A model generated the notes under the pieces. That model made no database searches. It saw only the letters and a program-made list of their open reading frames with translations, and was not told the DNA's origin. Below, one piece after another: positions 51,553 through 60,152 of a DNA stretch of 64,000 nt. Made by a program: the position numbers and the translations under genes. Source of the DNA: Ancylobacter pratisalsi (GTDB lineage Bacteria; Pseudomonadota; Alphaproteobacteria; Rhizobiales; Xanthobacteraceae). How positions within the stretch are numbered: position 1 is the stretch's first letter; each line of letters begins with the position of its first letter. The stretch covers positions 4,554,531 to 4,618,530 of the forward strand of contig NZ_CP048630.1 of NCBI RefSeq assembly GCF_010669125.1, read 5' to 3'.

Positions 51553-52703
51553 GCGCGCCTCCCCTCGCCCCCTCGCCCATTCGCCTCGGGATGGTGGGCG
51601 GTGGATCGGGCGCGTTCATCGGCGCCGTTCACCGCATCGCCGCCCGGATGGACGGAGAGTTCCAGCTTGTCGCCGGCGCGCTCTCCTCGACACCGGAGAA
51701 ATCCCACGCCTCGGCGCAGGCGCTCGGCCTTGCCCGCTCCTATGACGATTTCAGCGCCATGGCGCGCGCCGAGGCCCGGCGCAAGGATGGCATTGAGGCC
51801 GTGGCCATCGTGACGCCGAACCACATGCATGCCGGCCCGGCGATCGAGTTCCTCAAGCGCGGCATCCACGTCATCTGCGACAAGCCGCTCACCGCGACCA
51901 TGGCCGAGGCCAAGAAGCTCGCCAAGGTCGCGGAACGCTCAAACGCGCTGTTCATCCTCACCCACAACTATACCGCCCACCCCATGGTGCGCCAGGCCCG
52001 TGCGATGGTCGCAGCCGGCGAGATCGGACGGCTGCGACTGGTGCAGGTGGAATATGTGCAGGAGTGGCTGACACAGGACGCCGAGCATCACGGTTCCAAG
52101 CAGGCCGAATGGCGGACCGACCCCGCCAGATCCGGAGCGGGCGGCGCCATCGGCGACATCGGCACCCATGCCTACAACCTGGCTTGCTTCGTCTCCGGCC
52201 AGACACCGGAAGCTCTTGCCGCCGACCTCTCCAGTTTCGTGGAGGGCCGACCGCTGGACGACAATGCCCATGTGCTGCTGCGCTTCCCCGGTGGGGCGAA
52301 GGGCATGCTCTGGGCCAGCCAGGTCGCGCCGGGCAATGAGAATCTGCTGCGCTTGCGCCTTTACGGCGACAAGGGTGGTCTCGAATGGGAACAGGAAGAC
52401 CCGAACCGGCTGTGGTTCACCCGCTTCGGCGAGCCGCGCCAGCTTTTCACCCGCAACGGGGCGGGAAGCTGGCCGGAGGCGGCGCGGGTCTCGCGCGTTC
52501 CCCCGGGACACCCTGAGGGCTATCTGGAGGCGTTCGCTACCATTTACGCCGAAGCCGCGCGCGCCATCCGCGCCCACCAGCGCGGCGAGACGGTACCCGA
52601 AGGCACGACCTATCCAACCCTTGCGGATGGTCTCGCCGGGATGCGCTTCATCGCCGCCTGCGTCGCGTCCTCGAAACGCAACGCCGCGTGGATCGCGCCA
52701 TGA
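51549..52703 (+). CDS. Gfo/Idh/MocA-family NAD(P)-dependent oxidoreductase
   Basis: This 384-residue protein has a Rossmann domain opening M-V-G-G-G-S-G-A-F near residues 15-23 and the cofactor motif D-K-P-L (usually E-K-P) near 115. The Gfo/Idh/MocA C-terminal domain carries G-D-I-G-T-H-A-Y-N, with a catalytic-type His near residue 209. It probably oxidises a sugar or inositol delivered by the importer. Both ends overlap neighbouring genes by four bases. Confidence 0.9.
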   Translation: MSAPPLAPSPIRLGMVGGGSGAFIGAVHRIAARMDGEFQLVAGALSSTPEKSHASAQALGLARSYDDFSAMARAEARRKDGIEAVAIVTPNHMHAGPAIEFLKRGIHVICDKPLTATMAEAKKLAKVAERSNALFILTHNYTAHPMVRQARAMVAAGEIGRLRLVQVEYVQEWLTQDAEHHGSKQAEWRTDPARSGAGGAIGDIGTHAYNLACFVSGQTPEALAADLSSFVEGRPLDDNAHVLLRFPGGAKGMLWASQVAPGNENLLRLRLYGDKGGLEWEQEDPNRLWFTRFGEPRQLFTRNGAGSWPEAARVSRVPPGHPEGYLEAFATIYAEAARAIRAHQRGETVPEGTTYPTLADGLAGMRFIAACVASSKRNAAWIAP

Positions 52704-54214
52704 ACACTGCGGCACCGGCGCTTGAACTCGTCGATGTACGCAAGAGCTACGGGCCGATTGAAATCCTGCACGGCATAGACTTCGCGCTCCATGCCGGAGA
52801 GGTGCACGCCCTGATCGGCGAGAACGGCGCGGGCAAGTCGACGATCATGAAGATCCTCGGCGGCTTCGTGCCGCCGACCTCCGGCGAGGTCCGGCTCGAC
52901 GGCAAGGCCGCCCCCTATACCAGCGGCGCCGAGGCCGAGGCCGCCGGCGTTGTGGTGATCCATCAGGAATTCAATCTCGCGGCCGATCTGACCGTGAGCG
53001 AGAACATCTGGCTCGGCCGGGAGATCGGCGGCCTGTTCCTCGATCACAAGGCGATGCGTAGGGGTACGCAGGCGCTGCTGGACGAACTCGACTGCTCCAT
53101 CCGCCCGCAGACCCGCATCCGCGACCTGCCCGTCTCCGACCGGCAGATGGTGGAAATCGCCAAGGCGCTCGCCCGCAAGGCCCGCGTCCTGATTATGGAC
53201 GAACCCTCGGCCGTGCTGACCCACCGCGAGCTGGAGGTGCTGTTCCGGCAGATCGAGCGGCTTCGTTCACAGAACGTGGCACTGCTCTACACGTCTCACC
53301 GGCTCGAGGAAGTGACCCGCCTCGCCGACCGCGTCACCGTGCTGCGCGACGGCGCCGTGGTGCGCCGGGCCGCGCGCGGTGAACTGACCGAGGACGGCAT
53401 GGCGACCGCCATGATCGGCCGTGATCTTCAGGACATTTATCCGCCCAAGCGCCACCACGCCGGCGAGGTGGCGCTGGAGGTGCGCGGCTTCAGCGTGCCC
53501 CCACTGGTACAGGACATCTCCTTTGCGCTCCGGCGCGGCGAGGTGCTCGGGATTTCCGGGCTCATAGGCTCGGGACGGACCGAACTGGCCGAAGGGCTGG
53601 TGGGACTTCGTCCGGCCAGCGGCGAAATTCTCCGTAATGGACGGCCGGTCACCATCCGCTCCGTTCGGGACTCGGCTTCCCACGGCCTCGCCTATCTGAC
53701 CGAAGACAGGAAGGAACGCGGGCTGCTGCTCGACAAGACGCTGCGCGAAAACCTCACCCTTGCAAACCTGTCGCGCTTCGGCACGCCGTTTCTCTCGGAC
53801 ACACGCGAGGACGCGGCGCTCACCAAGGCCATCGCGGATTTCGACATCCGGGCGCCGCGCCGCGACATGCGGGTCGGCAATCTCTCGGGTGGCAACCAGC
53901 AAAAGCTGTTGCTGGCCAAAACCCTGCTTTCCGACCCTGAGATCCTCATCATCGACGAACCGACGCGCGGCATCGACGTCGGCACCAAGAGTCAGATCTA
54001 CGCGTTCATCGACGTGCTCGCCGCCGAGGGCCGCAGCGTGATCGTGATCTCGTCCGACATGCCGGAAATCCTTGGCTTGTCGGATCGTGTGCTGGTGATG
54101 CGGCAGGGCCGCCTCGCCGGCGAGCTGAGCGGAGAGCGCGTCACTGAAACCGCCATCGTCCGTCTGGTGATGGGCACATCCGAAGACGTCGGGGAGGAAC
54201 CCGCCCATGTCTGA
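52700..54214 (+). CDS. Ribose-type sugar ABC importer ATPase, two NBDs (RbsA-like)
   Basis: This 504-residue CUT2-family ATPase starts at ATG 52700, overlapping the previous stop. NBD1 has Walker A G-E-N-G-A-G-K-S near residue 40 and Walker B ending M-D-E-P. NBD2, as in all RbsA-like proteins, has a weak Walker A (L-I-G-S-G-R-T), a C-loop L-S-G-G-N-Q-Q-K and Walker B ending I-D-E-P. It powers import of a monosaccharide or cyclitol. The permease gene starts eight bases before its end. Confidence 0.94.
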   Translation: MNTAAPALELVDVRKSYGPIEILHGIDFALHAGEVHALIGENGAGKSTIMKILGGFVPPTSGEVRLDGKAAPYTSGAEAEAAGVVVIHQEFNLAADLTVSENIWLGREIGGLFLDHKAMRRGTQALLDELDCSIRPQTRIRDLPVSDRQMVEIAKALARKARVLIMDEPSAVLTHRELEVLFRQIERLRSQNVALLYTSHRLEEVTRLADRVTVLRDGAVVRRAARGELTEDGMATAMIGRDLQDIYPPKRHHAGEVALEVRGFSVPPLVQDISFALRRGEVLGISGLIGSGRTELAEGLVGLRPASGEILRNGRPVTIRSVRDSASHGLAYLTEDRKERGLLLDKTLRENLTLANLSRFGTPFLSDTREDAALTKAIADFDIRAPRRDMRVGNLSGGNQQKLLLAKTLLSDPEILIIDEPTRGIDVGTKSQIYAFIDVLAAEGRSVIVISSDMPEILGLSDRVLVMRQGRLAGELSGERVTETAIVRLVMGTSEDVGEEPAHV

Positions 54215-55202
54215 CGCCGCCGCGCGCCCCCTCAATGGGTTCCGCCTGCCGAGCCTGTCCGCCCTCGGCCCGCTCCTGGCGCTGATCCTGCTCGTCGTAC
54301 TAGGCGCCCTCCTGAACGACAACTTCCTGTCGTCGGGCAACATCACCAACGTGCTGGCCCGCTCGGCCTTCATCGGCATGATCGCGGTGGGCATGACCTT
54401 CGTCATCACCTCGGGCGGGCTCGACCTCTCGGTGGGTTCGATGGCGGCCTTCATCGCCGGGGTGATGATCCTGGCGATGAACGCCCTCCTGCCCTCCATG
54501 GGCGTCGGGGTGCCGCTCGTTCTCGCGGGCATGGTGATCGCTCTTGGCGTCGGCCTTCTGGCCGGGCTGACCAACGGCCTTCTCGTCACCCGAGCCGGCA
54601 TCGAGCCCTTCATCGTGACCCTCGGCACCATGGGCATCTTCCGCTCGCTGGTGACCTGGCTCGCCGATGGCGGGACCATCAGCCTCGACTTCGCGGTGCG
54701 CCAGTTCTACCGGCCGGTCTACTATTCCGGTCTGTTCGGGATCGCGTGGCCGATCCTCGTTTTCGCCGCCGTCGCCATTGCCGGGCAGGTCGCCATGCGC
54801 CACACGCGCTTCGGTCGCTATTGCGAGGCCATAGGCTCGAACGACAAGGTCGCGCTGTATTCGGCGGTGAATGTCGATCGCATCCGCCTGCTCTCCTATG
54901 TGCTGCTGGGGCTGCTCGTCGGGCTGGCGACCATCATGTACGTGCCGCGCCTCGGCTCCGCCTCGGGCTCGACCGGCATGCTGTGGGAGCTGGAGGCCAT
55001 CGCCGCCGTCATCATCGGCGGGACAGCGCTGAAGGGTGGCTATGGCCGGGTGTGGGGCACCGTCGTCGGCGTCCTGATCCTCAGCCTCATCGACAACATT
55101 CTCAATCTCGCCGACCTCGTCTCGCCCTACCTCAACGGCACGATTCAGGGCGGCATAATTGTGCTCGCGGTGGTTCTCCAACGCGGCAAATCATCCGCCT
55201 GA
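54207..55202 (+). CDS. Ribose-type sugar ABC importer permease (RbsC-like)
   Basis: This 331-residue CUT2 permease has about ten membrane helices. The family motif S-G-G-L-D-L-S-V-G-S-M is near residues 70-80, and the A-I-G-S-N-D-K-V-A coupling loop near 208-216. A homodimer forms the channel with the RbsA-like ATPase. Confidence 0.94.
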   Translation: MSDAAARPLNGFRLPSLSALGPLLALILLVVLGALLNDNFLSSGNITNVLARSAFIGMIAVGMTFVITSGGLDLSVGSMAAFIAGVMILAMNALLPSMGVGVPLVLAGMVIALGVGLLAGLTNGLLVTRAGIEPFIVTLGTMGIFRSLVTWLADGGTISLDFAVRQFYRPVYYSGLFGIAWPILVFAAVAIAGQVAMRHTRFGRYCEAIGSNDKVALYSAVNVDRIRLLSYVLLGLLVGLATIMYVPRLGSASGSTGMLWELEAIAAVIIGGTALKGGYGRVWGTVVGVLILSLIDNILNLADLVSPYLNGTIQGGIIVLAVVLQRGKSSA

Positions 55203-55229
55203 GAGCGGAGCAACGGGAGGAAACACAAA

Positions 55230-56195
55230 ATGGAACGCAGGACATTCCTCGCCACGGGCGCCTTCGCGGCTGCGGCGGTCACAGCCGGGCTAGCCGCGCC
55301 CGCCGCCGCGCAGGGCAAGAAGGTGGTGATCGGCGTGTCGATCCCCTCCGCCACCCACGGCTTCATGGGCGGGCTCAACTGGCACGCGCAGGAGACCCTC
55401 AAGCGGCTGAAGGCGACCTATCCCAACCTCGAATTCGTGCTCGCCACCGCCGGTGCGGTCGGCAAGCAGGTGAACGACATCGAGGACATGATGGCCACGC
55501 GCAACATCGACGCGCTGGTGGTGCTGCCCTTCGAATCCGAGCCGCTCACCAGCCCGGTCAAATCGGTGAAGGACGCCGGCAAATGGGTGACGGTGGTGGA
55601 TCGCGGGCTGTCGCAGGCCGGGATCGAGGATCTGTATGTGGCCGGCGACAACACCGCCTTCGGGCGCGTGGCGGGCGAGTATTTCCGCGCCAACCTCAAG
55701 CCCGGCGCCAAGATCGTCGTGCTGCGCGGCATCCCCACCACGCTGGACAATGAGCGCGTGGACGCCTTCACCGCCGCCGTAAAGGGCTCGGGGATCGAGA
55801 TCCTCGATATGCAGCACGGCAACTGGAACCGCGACAAGGCCTTCTCGGTGATGCAGGACTACCTGTCCAAGCATCAGCAGATCGACGCGGTCTGGGCAGC
55901 CGACGACGACATGGCGATCGGCGTGCTGGAGGCCATCTCGCAGGCGGGCCGTCAGAAGGAGATGTGGGTCGTCGGCGGCGCCGGCATGAAGGAGATCGTC
56001 AAGCGGATCATGAACAAGGATCCGCAACTGCCGGTCGACGTCACCTACCCCCCAGCGCTCATCTCCGCCGCATTGGAAATCACCGCACTGCGGTTCGTTT
56101 CCGACACGCCGGTCTATGGGCGCTTCATCATCGGCTCGACGTTGATCACGCCGGACAACGCGGCGCAGTTCTTCTTCCCCGACAGCCCATTCTGA
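55230..56195 (+). CDS. Ribose-type sugar ABC importer binding protein (RbsB-like)
   Basis: This 321-residue periplasmic protein has a GGGAGG ribosome-binding site eight bases before ATG 55230. Its signal peptide contains R-R-T-F-L-A-T-G and an Ala-rich core, with cleavage near A-A-A-Q. The mature domain has the I-G-V-S-I-P-S-A-T-H-G-F opening and the D-D-D-M-A-I-G loop of sugar-binding proteins of the ribose/galactose class. The ligand is probably a monosaccharide or cyclitol handled by the isomerase and oxidoreductase of the same operon. Confidence 0.93.
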   Translation: MERRTFLATGAFAAAAVTAGLAAPAAAQGKKVVIGVSIPSATHGFMGGLNWHAQETLKRLKATYPNLEFVLATAGAVGKQVNDIEDMMATRNIDALVVLPFESEPLTSPVKSVKDAGKWVTVVDRGLSQAGIEDLYVAGDNTAFGRVAGEYFRANLKPGAKIVVLRGIPTTLDNERVDAFTAAVKGSGIEILDMQHGNWNRDKAFSVMQDYLSKHQQIDAVWAADDDMAIGVLEAISQAGRQKEMWVVGGAGMKEIVKRIMNKDPQLPVDVTYPPALISAALEITALRFVSDTPVYGRFIIGSTLITPDNAAQFFFPDSPF

Positions 56196-56487
56196 TCCAC
56201 CCCGCTGCCAGGCGCGCTCCTCGCGAACCGGGGGGCGCGCCGCCGGTGCCGCACCGATGTTTAGTGGGGCGCGGCACGAAAGCCAGACCTAGATAGCTTC
56301 TGGCATTATATATACTCGACACTTCTTGTAGTTATCTGCGATTCCATTGCATCGCAGCAACGAATTGCGCTTGTCATGTTGAGCAATGTCGCACTAACTA
56401 AACGCAAAGCTAAACGTGACCGGCCGTGCCGGAACGCGAAGGCCAACCGAGGGGGCAAAGACCCACCTCGTTCTCTGGGAGGAGAGC
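56196..56487. other. Intergenic, AT-rich promoter region of the polyol-type ABC operon
   Basis: About 290 bases, markedly AT-rich from ~56290 to 56410 and without an open frame. A TATACT at 56311-56316 could be a -10 element, but I see no good -35 partner. Inverted repeats at 56336-56357 and around 56357-56387 are described separately. Confidence 0.5.
56336..56387. promoter_or_regulatory. Cluster of inverted repeats upstream of the polyol-type operon
   Basis: CTGCGAT and ATCGCAG (56336-56342 and 56351-56357) form an inverted repeat with an 8-base spacer. GCAA-CGAA-TTGC (56357-56368) and ATTGC/GCAAT (56364-56368 and 56383-56387) follow. Their clustering ~100 bases before the binding protein gene suggests an operator array; no regulator gene is adjacent in the window. 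Confidence 0.45.
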
Positions 56488-57810
56488 ATGCTGAAGAAGT
56501 GGATACCCCTTCTCGGGGTGGCGGCCGTGTGCGGTTCGCTGTCGATGCCGCAAGCGGCCAAGGCCGAACAGCTGACCCTGTGCTGGGCGGCGTGGGACCC
56601 GGCCAATGCGCTGGTCGAGCTGTCGAAGGACTTCACCACAAAGACCGGCATCGACATGAAATTCGAGTTCGTCCCCTGGACGAGCTACGCGGATCGCTTC
56701 CTCAACGAGCTCAATTCCCGCGGCAAGCTGTGCGACCTGATCATCGGCGACAGCCAGTGGCTCGGCGGCGCCGCCGAGAACGGTCACTATGTGAAGCTGA
56801 ACGACTTCTTCGCCAAGGAAGGCATCAAGATGGATGACTTCGTGCCGGCGACGGTGGTCGGCTATTCGGAATGGCCGAAGAACACGCCGAACTACTGGGC
56901 ATTGCCGGCAATGGGCGACGTCGTCGGCTGGACCTATCGCAAGGACTGGTTCGAGCGCCCCGAGCTGCAGAAGGAATTCAAGGCCAAGTATGGCTGGGAT
57001 CTGGACGCGCCCAAGACCTATGACCAGCTCAAGCAGATCGCCGAATTCTTCCAGAAGCGGGAGATCGACGGCAAGACCATCTATGGCGCCTCGATCTACA
57101 CCGAGCGCGGCTCGGAAGGCATCACCATGGGCGTGACCAACGTCCTGTACGACTGGGGCTTCATGTATGAGAACCCCAAAAAGCCCTATGACATGAACGG
57201 CTATGTGAATTCTCCCGATGCCGTGAAGGGACTGGAGTTCTACAAGTCGCTCTATGATTGCTGCACTCCGCCCGGCAGCTCGAACGTCTACATGGTCGAA
57301 TCCGCGGACGCGTTCAAATCCGGCCAGGTCGCGATGCAGATGAACTTCGCCTTCACCTGGCCTGGCCTCTACAAGGACGAAAAGGTCGGTGGCGATCGCA
57401 TCGGCTTCTTCCCCAACCCGGCCGAGAAATACCATTTCGCCCAGCTCGGCGGTCAGGGGATCTCGGTGGTGTCCTATTCGAGCAAGCGCGACGCCGCGCT
57501 CGAGTACATCAAGTGGTTCGCCCAGCCCGACGTGCAGGCGAAGTGGTGGCAGCTCGGCGGCTATTCCTGCCTGAAGTCGGTGGTCGACGCTCCCAGCTTC
57601 AAGTCCAGCCAGCCCTATGCCACGGCCTTCCTGGAATCCATGGCCATCGTGAAGGACTTCTGGGCCGAGCCGAGCTACGCCGAGCTGCTGCAGGCCATGC
57701 AGAAGCGGGTGCATGACTATGTCATCGCCGGCAAGGGCACCGCCAAGGAAGCGCTCGACGACCTGGAGAAGGACTGGACGCAGATCTTCAAGGACGACGG
57801 CAAGATCTGA
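56488..57810 (+). CDS. ABC transporter sugar/polyol-binding protein (family 1)
   Basis: This 440-residue periplasmic protein has ATG 56488 with a GGGAGGAGA ribosome-binding site. The signal peptide (M-L-K-K-W-I-P-L-L) is cleaved near A-K-A-E at residue 26. The mature part is a family 1 solute-binding protein rich in surface Trp and Tyr, typical of sugar or polyol binders. With two permeases, a small membrane protein, two ATPases and a dihydroxyacetone-kinase-family gene downstream, the ligand is likely a short polyol or ketose. Confidence 0.9.
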   Translation: MLKKWIPLLGVAAVCGSLSMPQAAKAEQLTLCWAAWDPANALVELSKDFTTKTGIDMKFEFVPWTSYADRFLNELNSRGKLCDLIIGDSQWLGGAAENGHYVKLNDFFAKEGIKMDDFVPATVVGYSEWPKNTPNYWALPAMGDVVGWTYRKDWFERPELQKEFKAKYGWDLDAPKTYDQLKQIAEFFQKREIDGKTIYGASIYTERGSEGITMGVTNVLYDWGFMYENPKKPYDMNGYVNSPDAVKGLEFYKSLYDCCTPPGSSNVYMVESADAFKSGQVAMQMNFAFTWPGLYKDEKVGGDRIGFFPNPAEKYHFAQLGGQGISVVSYSSKRDAALEYIKWFAQPDVQAKWWQLGGYSCLKSVVDAPSFKSSQPYATAFLESMAIVKDFWAEPSYAELLQAMQKRVHDYVIAGKGTAKEALDDLEKDWTQIFKDDGKI

Positions 57811-57926
57811 CACGGGATCTGACAATCGCCGGCGTTTTCTTTCTCCTCCACGTTGGAGGTGTGGCCCGCCAAGCGGGTCGGCGCGTGGCGGGCCGGGTCG
57901 CCCGGGTTCCAGAGCCACGCGCCTTT

Positions 57927-57951
57927 CCCCTCTCCCCCGCAGGGAGAGGGG
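57927..57951 (+). repeat. Intercistronic inverted repeat (CCCCTCTCCC / GGGAGAGGGG)
   Basis: A perfect 10-bp stem with the 5-base loop CCGCA sits in the 216-base gap between binding-protein and permease genes. This pyrimidine/purine palindrome is of a type often dispersed between genes of GC-rich Proteobacteria. It may stabilise the binding-protein mRNA end or attenuate read-through into the permease. Confidence 0.65.
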
Positions 57952-58026
57952 CCGCCTGCTCGCCCCTTTCGAGCCTGTAGCTTCGGGCGAGCCCTGTCCG
58001 GCCCCATCATCACCTCGGATACGCTT

Positions 58027-58995
58027 GTGACCGCTTCACACGAGACCTTTACCGACAAGGTGGCAGATGCTGCCATCCGCGCGACTCCCCAGTCCGTCGC
58101 GGCCCGCGTGCGCGGCCTGTCCGACAGGGCCATCGCCTGGCTGTTCATCGCGCCGACCATCCTGCTTCTGCTGGCCATCAACATCTTCCCGCTCTTCTGG
58201 GCGGTCTATCTGTCCTTCACCAATTACCGGGCCAACCGCCCGAATGCGGTGGTGCAGAATGTCGGGCTCGGCAATTACTCGCGCGTGCTGAACGATCCCG
58301 ATATCTGGGCGTCGATGCAGACCACCGCGCATTTCGTCTTCTGGACCATCGTGCTGCAGACATTGATCGGCTTCGGCCTCGCCTATCTGATCGACCGGAA
58401 ATTCCGCGGCCACGCCTTCTGGACCACCCTGATCCTCATCCCGATGATGTTGTCACCGGCCGTGGTGGGCAATTTCTGGCGCTTCCTCTACGAGCCGCAA
58501 ATCGGGCTGTTCGCCTATGCCGTCTCCTTCCTCAGCGGCGTTCCCACTTCCGAGATCCAGATGCTCGGCAGTGTGAGCCTCGCGCCCTGGGCGATCATCA
58601 TCGTCGATACCTGGATGTGGACGCCCTACGTGATGCTGATCTGCCTCGCCGGGCTGCGTTCCATTCCCGATTACATCTATGAGGCTGCGGAAGTCGATCG
58701 CGCCTCGGCCTGGCGGCAGTTCTGGTCGATCACCGTGCCCATGGCGCTGCCCTTCATCATGCTGGCGGTGCTGTTCCGGGGCATCGAGAACTTCAAGATG
58801 TTCGACATGGTGAACCTGCTCACTGGCGGCGGGCCTGGCTCGACCACGGAAGTGGCCTCCATCGCGCTCAAACGCGACGCCTTCGAAGCCTGGGCCACGG
58901 GCCGCTCCTCGGCCTTCGCCATCATCCTGTTCGTCGCGGTGTTCGGCCTCGCCAACATCTATGTCAAAGCGCTCAACAAGGTGAAGCAGAGATGA
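58027..58995 (+). CDS. Sugar/polyol ABC transporter permease (MalF-like)
   Basis: This permease has about 322 residues and six helices. I place the start at GTG 58027, because upstream in-frame sequence to 57853 runs through the intercistronic palindrome and is Pro/Gly-rich and non-coding in look. No ATG is available before helix 1, so a non-ATG start is needed. The EAA loop (E-A-A-E-V-D-R-A-S) is at about residues 219-227. It pairs with the next permease, whose start overlaps its stop by four bases. Confidence 0.85.
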   Translation: MTASHETFTDKVADAAIRATPQSVAARVRGLSDRAIAWLFIAPTILLLLAINIFPLFWAVYLSFTNYRANRPNAVVQNVGLGNYSRVLNDPDIWASMQTTAHFVFWTIVLQTLIGFGLAYLIDRKFRGHAFWTTLILIPMMLSPAVVGNFWRFLYEPQIGLFAYAVSFLSGVPTSEIQMLGSVSLAPWAIIIVDTWMWTPYVMLICLAGLRSIPDYIYEAAEVDRASAWRQFWSITVPMALPFIMLAVLFRGIENFKMFDMVNLLTGGGPGSTTEVASIALKRDAFEAWATGRSSAFAIILFVAVFGLANIYVKALNKVKQR

Positions 58996-59945
58996 GCTCC
59001 GCCAATTCCGCCCATTCGGTCGTCGAACCGAGCGCCACCTCCAAGCGCGTCGCCGCGACGCTTGTCATCGCCTATGCGCTCATCACCATGGTGCCGCTGG
59101 CCTGGATCTTCCTGACCAGCATCAAGTCGCCGCCGGACTCGATCTCCTACCCGCCGAAGATCCTCTTCAGCCCCTCGCTTGAGGGGTATTGCAACCTGTT
59201 CACGACGCGCACGCGGCAGACGCCGGAATACATCGCCGCGCTGCCCGCACCGGACGGCGTCTGCGATGAGGTGACGCGCGAGCGAAACATGGTGATCGCG
59301 GGCCCCTCCAACTTCCTGCCGCGCTTCGCCAATTCGCTCATCATCGCATTCGGGTCGACCTTCCTCGCCGTGCTGCTCGGCACGTTGGCCGCCTACGGCT
59401 TCTCCCGGTTCAAGGTGCCGATGGCCGATGATCTGCTCTTCTTCATCCTTTCGACCCGGATGATGCCGCCCATCGCCGTCGCGATCCCGATCTACCTGAT
59501 GTACCGGCAGCTTGGCCTGTCGGACACCGCGCTTGGCATGATCCTGCTTTACACGGCGGTGAACGTCTCGCTCGCGGTCTGGCTGCTGAAGGGCTTCATC
59601 GACGAGATTCCGCGCGAATATGAAGAGGCCGCGATGATCGACGGCTATACGCGGCTGCAGGCGTTCCGGAAGGTCGTGCTGCCGCAGGCCACCACCGGCA
59701 TCGCCGCCACCGCCATCTTCTGCCTGATCTTCGCCTGGAACGAATACGCCTTCGCCGCGCTGCTGACCTCCGGCAGCGCGCAGACGGCGCCACCCTTCAT
59801 CCCGACCATCATCGGCGAGGGCGGGCAGGACTGGCCGGCGGTCGCGGCGGGAACGACAATCTTCCTGGTGCCGATCCTCGTCTTCACCATCCTGCTCCGC
59901 AAGCAGCTCTTGCGCGGCATCACCTTCGGAGCGGTGCGCAAATGA
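58992..59945 (+). CDS. Sugar/polyol ABC transporter permease (MalG-like)
   Basis: This 317-residue permease is longer than typical MalG-like subunits because of a ~40-residue periplasmic insertion between helices 1 and 2 (about residues 60-105, with two Cys). The EAA loop (E-E-A-A-M-I-D-G-Y) is near residues 212-220. It overlaps both neighbours by four bases, indicating strict translational coupling. Confidence 0.92.
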   Translation: MSSANSAHSVVEPSATSKRVAATLVIAYALITMVPLAWIFLTSIKSPPDSISYPPKILFSPSLEGYCNLFTTRTRQTPEYIAALPAPDGVCDEVTRERNMVIAGPSNFLPRFANSLIIAFGSTFLAVLLGTLAAYGFSRFKVPMADDLLFFILSTRMMPPIAVAIPIYLMYRQLGLSDTALGMILLYTAVNVSLAVWLLKGFIDEIPREYEEAAMIDGYTRLQAFRKVVLPQATTGIAATAIFCLIFAWNEYAFAALLTSGSAQTAPPFIPTIIGEGGQDWPAVAAGTTIFLVPILVFTILLRKQLLRGITFGAVRK

Positions 59946-60148
59946 CCGGGACCTCGCTCGACACACCCCGGCCGCGGCGGCCGTTCTTCTTCCGGCGCGG
60001 TCCGATGGAGACCATTGCCGTGGCGCTGATCGCGGCCGGCTTCCTGATGCTCTTCCAGCCCTTCCTGCTGGAACTCTACACGTACTCCTTCGTCATCCTG
60101 CTGGCCGGCACGCTCATGTTCATGATCGTGTCCAAGTTCCCGGAGTAG
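59942..60148 (+). CDS. Small membrane protein of the ABC operon, 68 aa
   Basis: The N-terminal ~20 residues are Pro/Arg-rich and cytoplasmic in type (R-P-R-R-P-F-F-F-R-R-G). They are followed by two hydrophobic helices (residues ~24-42 and ~46-63) and a short polar tail. Its ATG overlaps the permease stop, and the ATPase gene starts four bases after its own stop, so it is clearly part of the transporter. Glycerol and related polyol importers in rhizobia also carry a small membrane protein (GlpU-like) of unknown role between permeases and other subunits. I do not see sequence identity with that family, so this is an analogy of position. Confidence 0.8.
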   Translation: MTGTSLDTPRPRRPFFFRRGPMETIAVALIAAGFLMLFQPFLLELYTYSFVILLAGTLMFMIVSKFPE

Positions 60149-60152
60149 CCCC

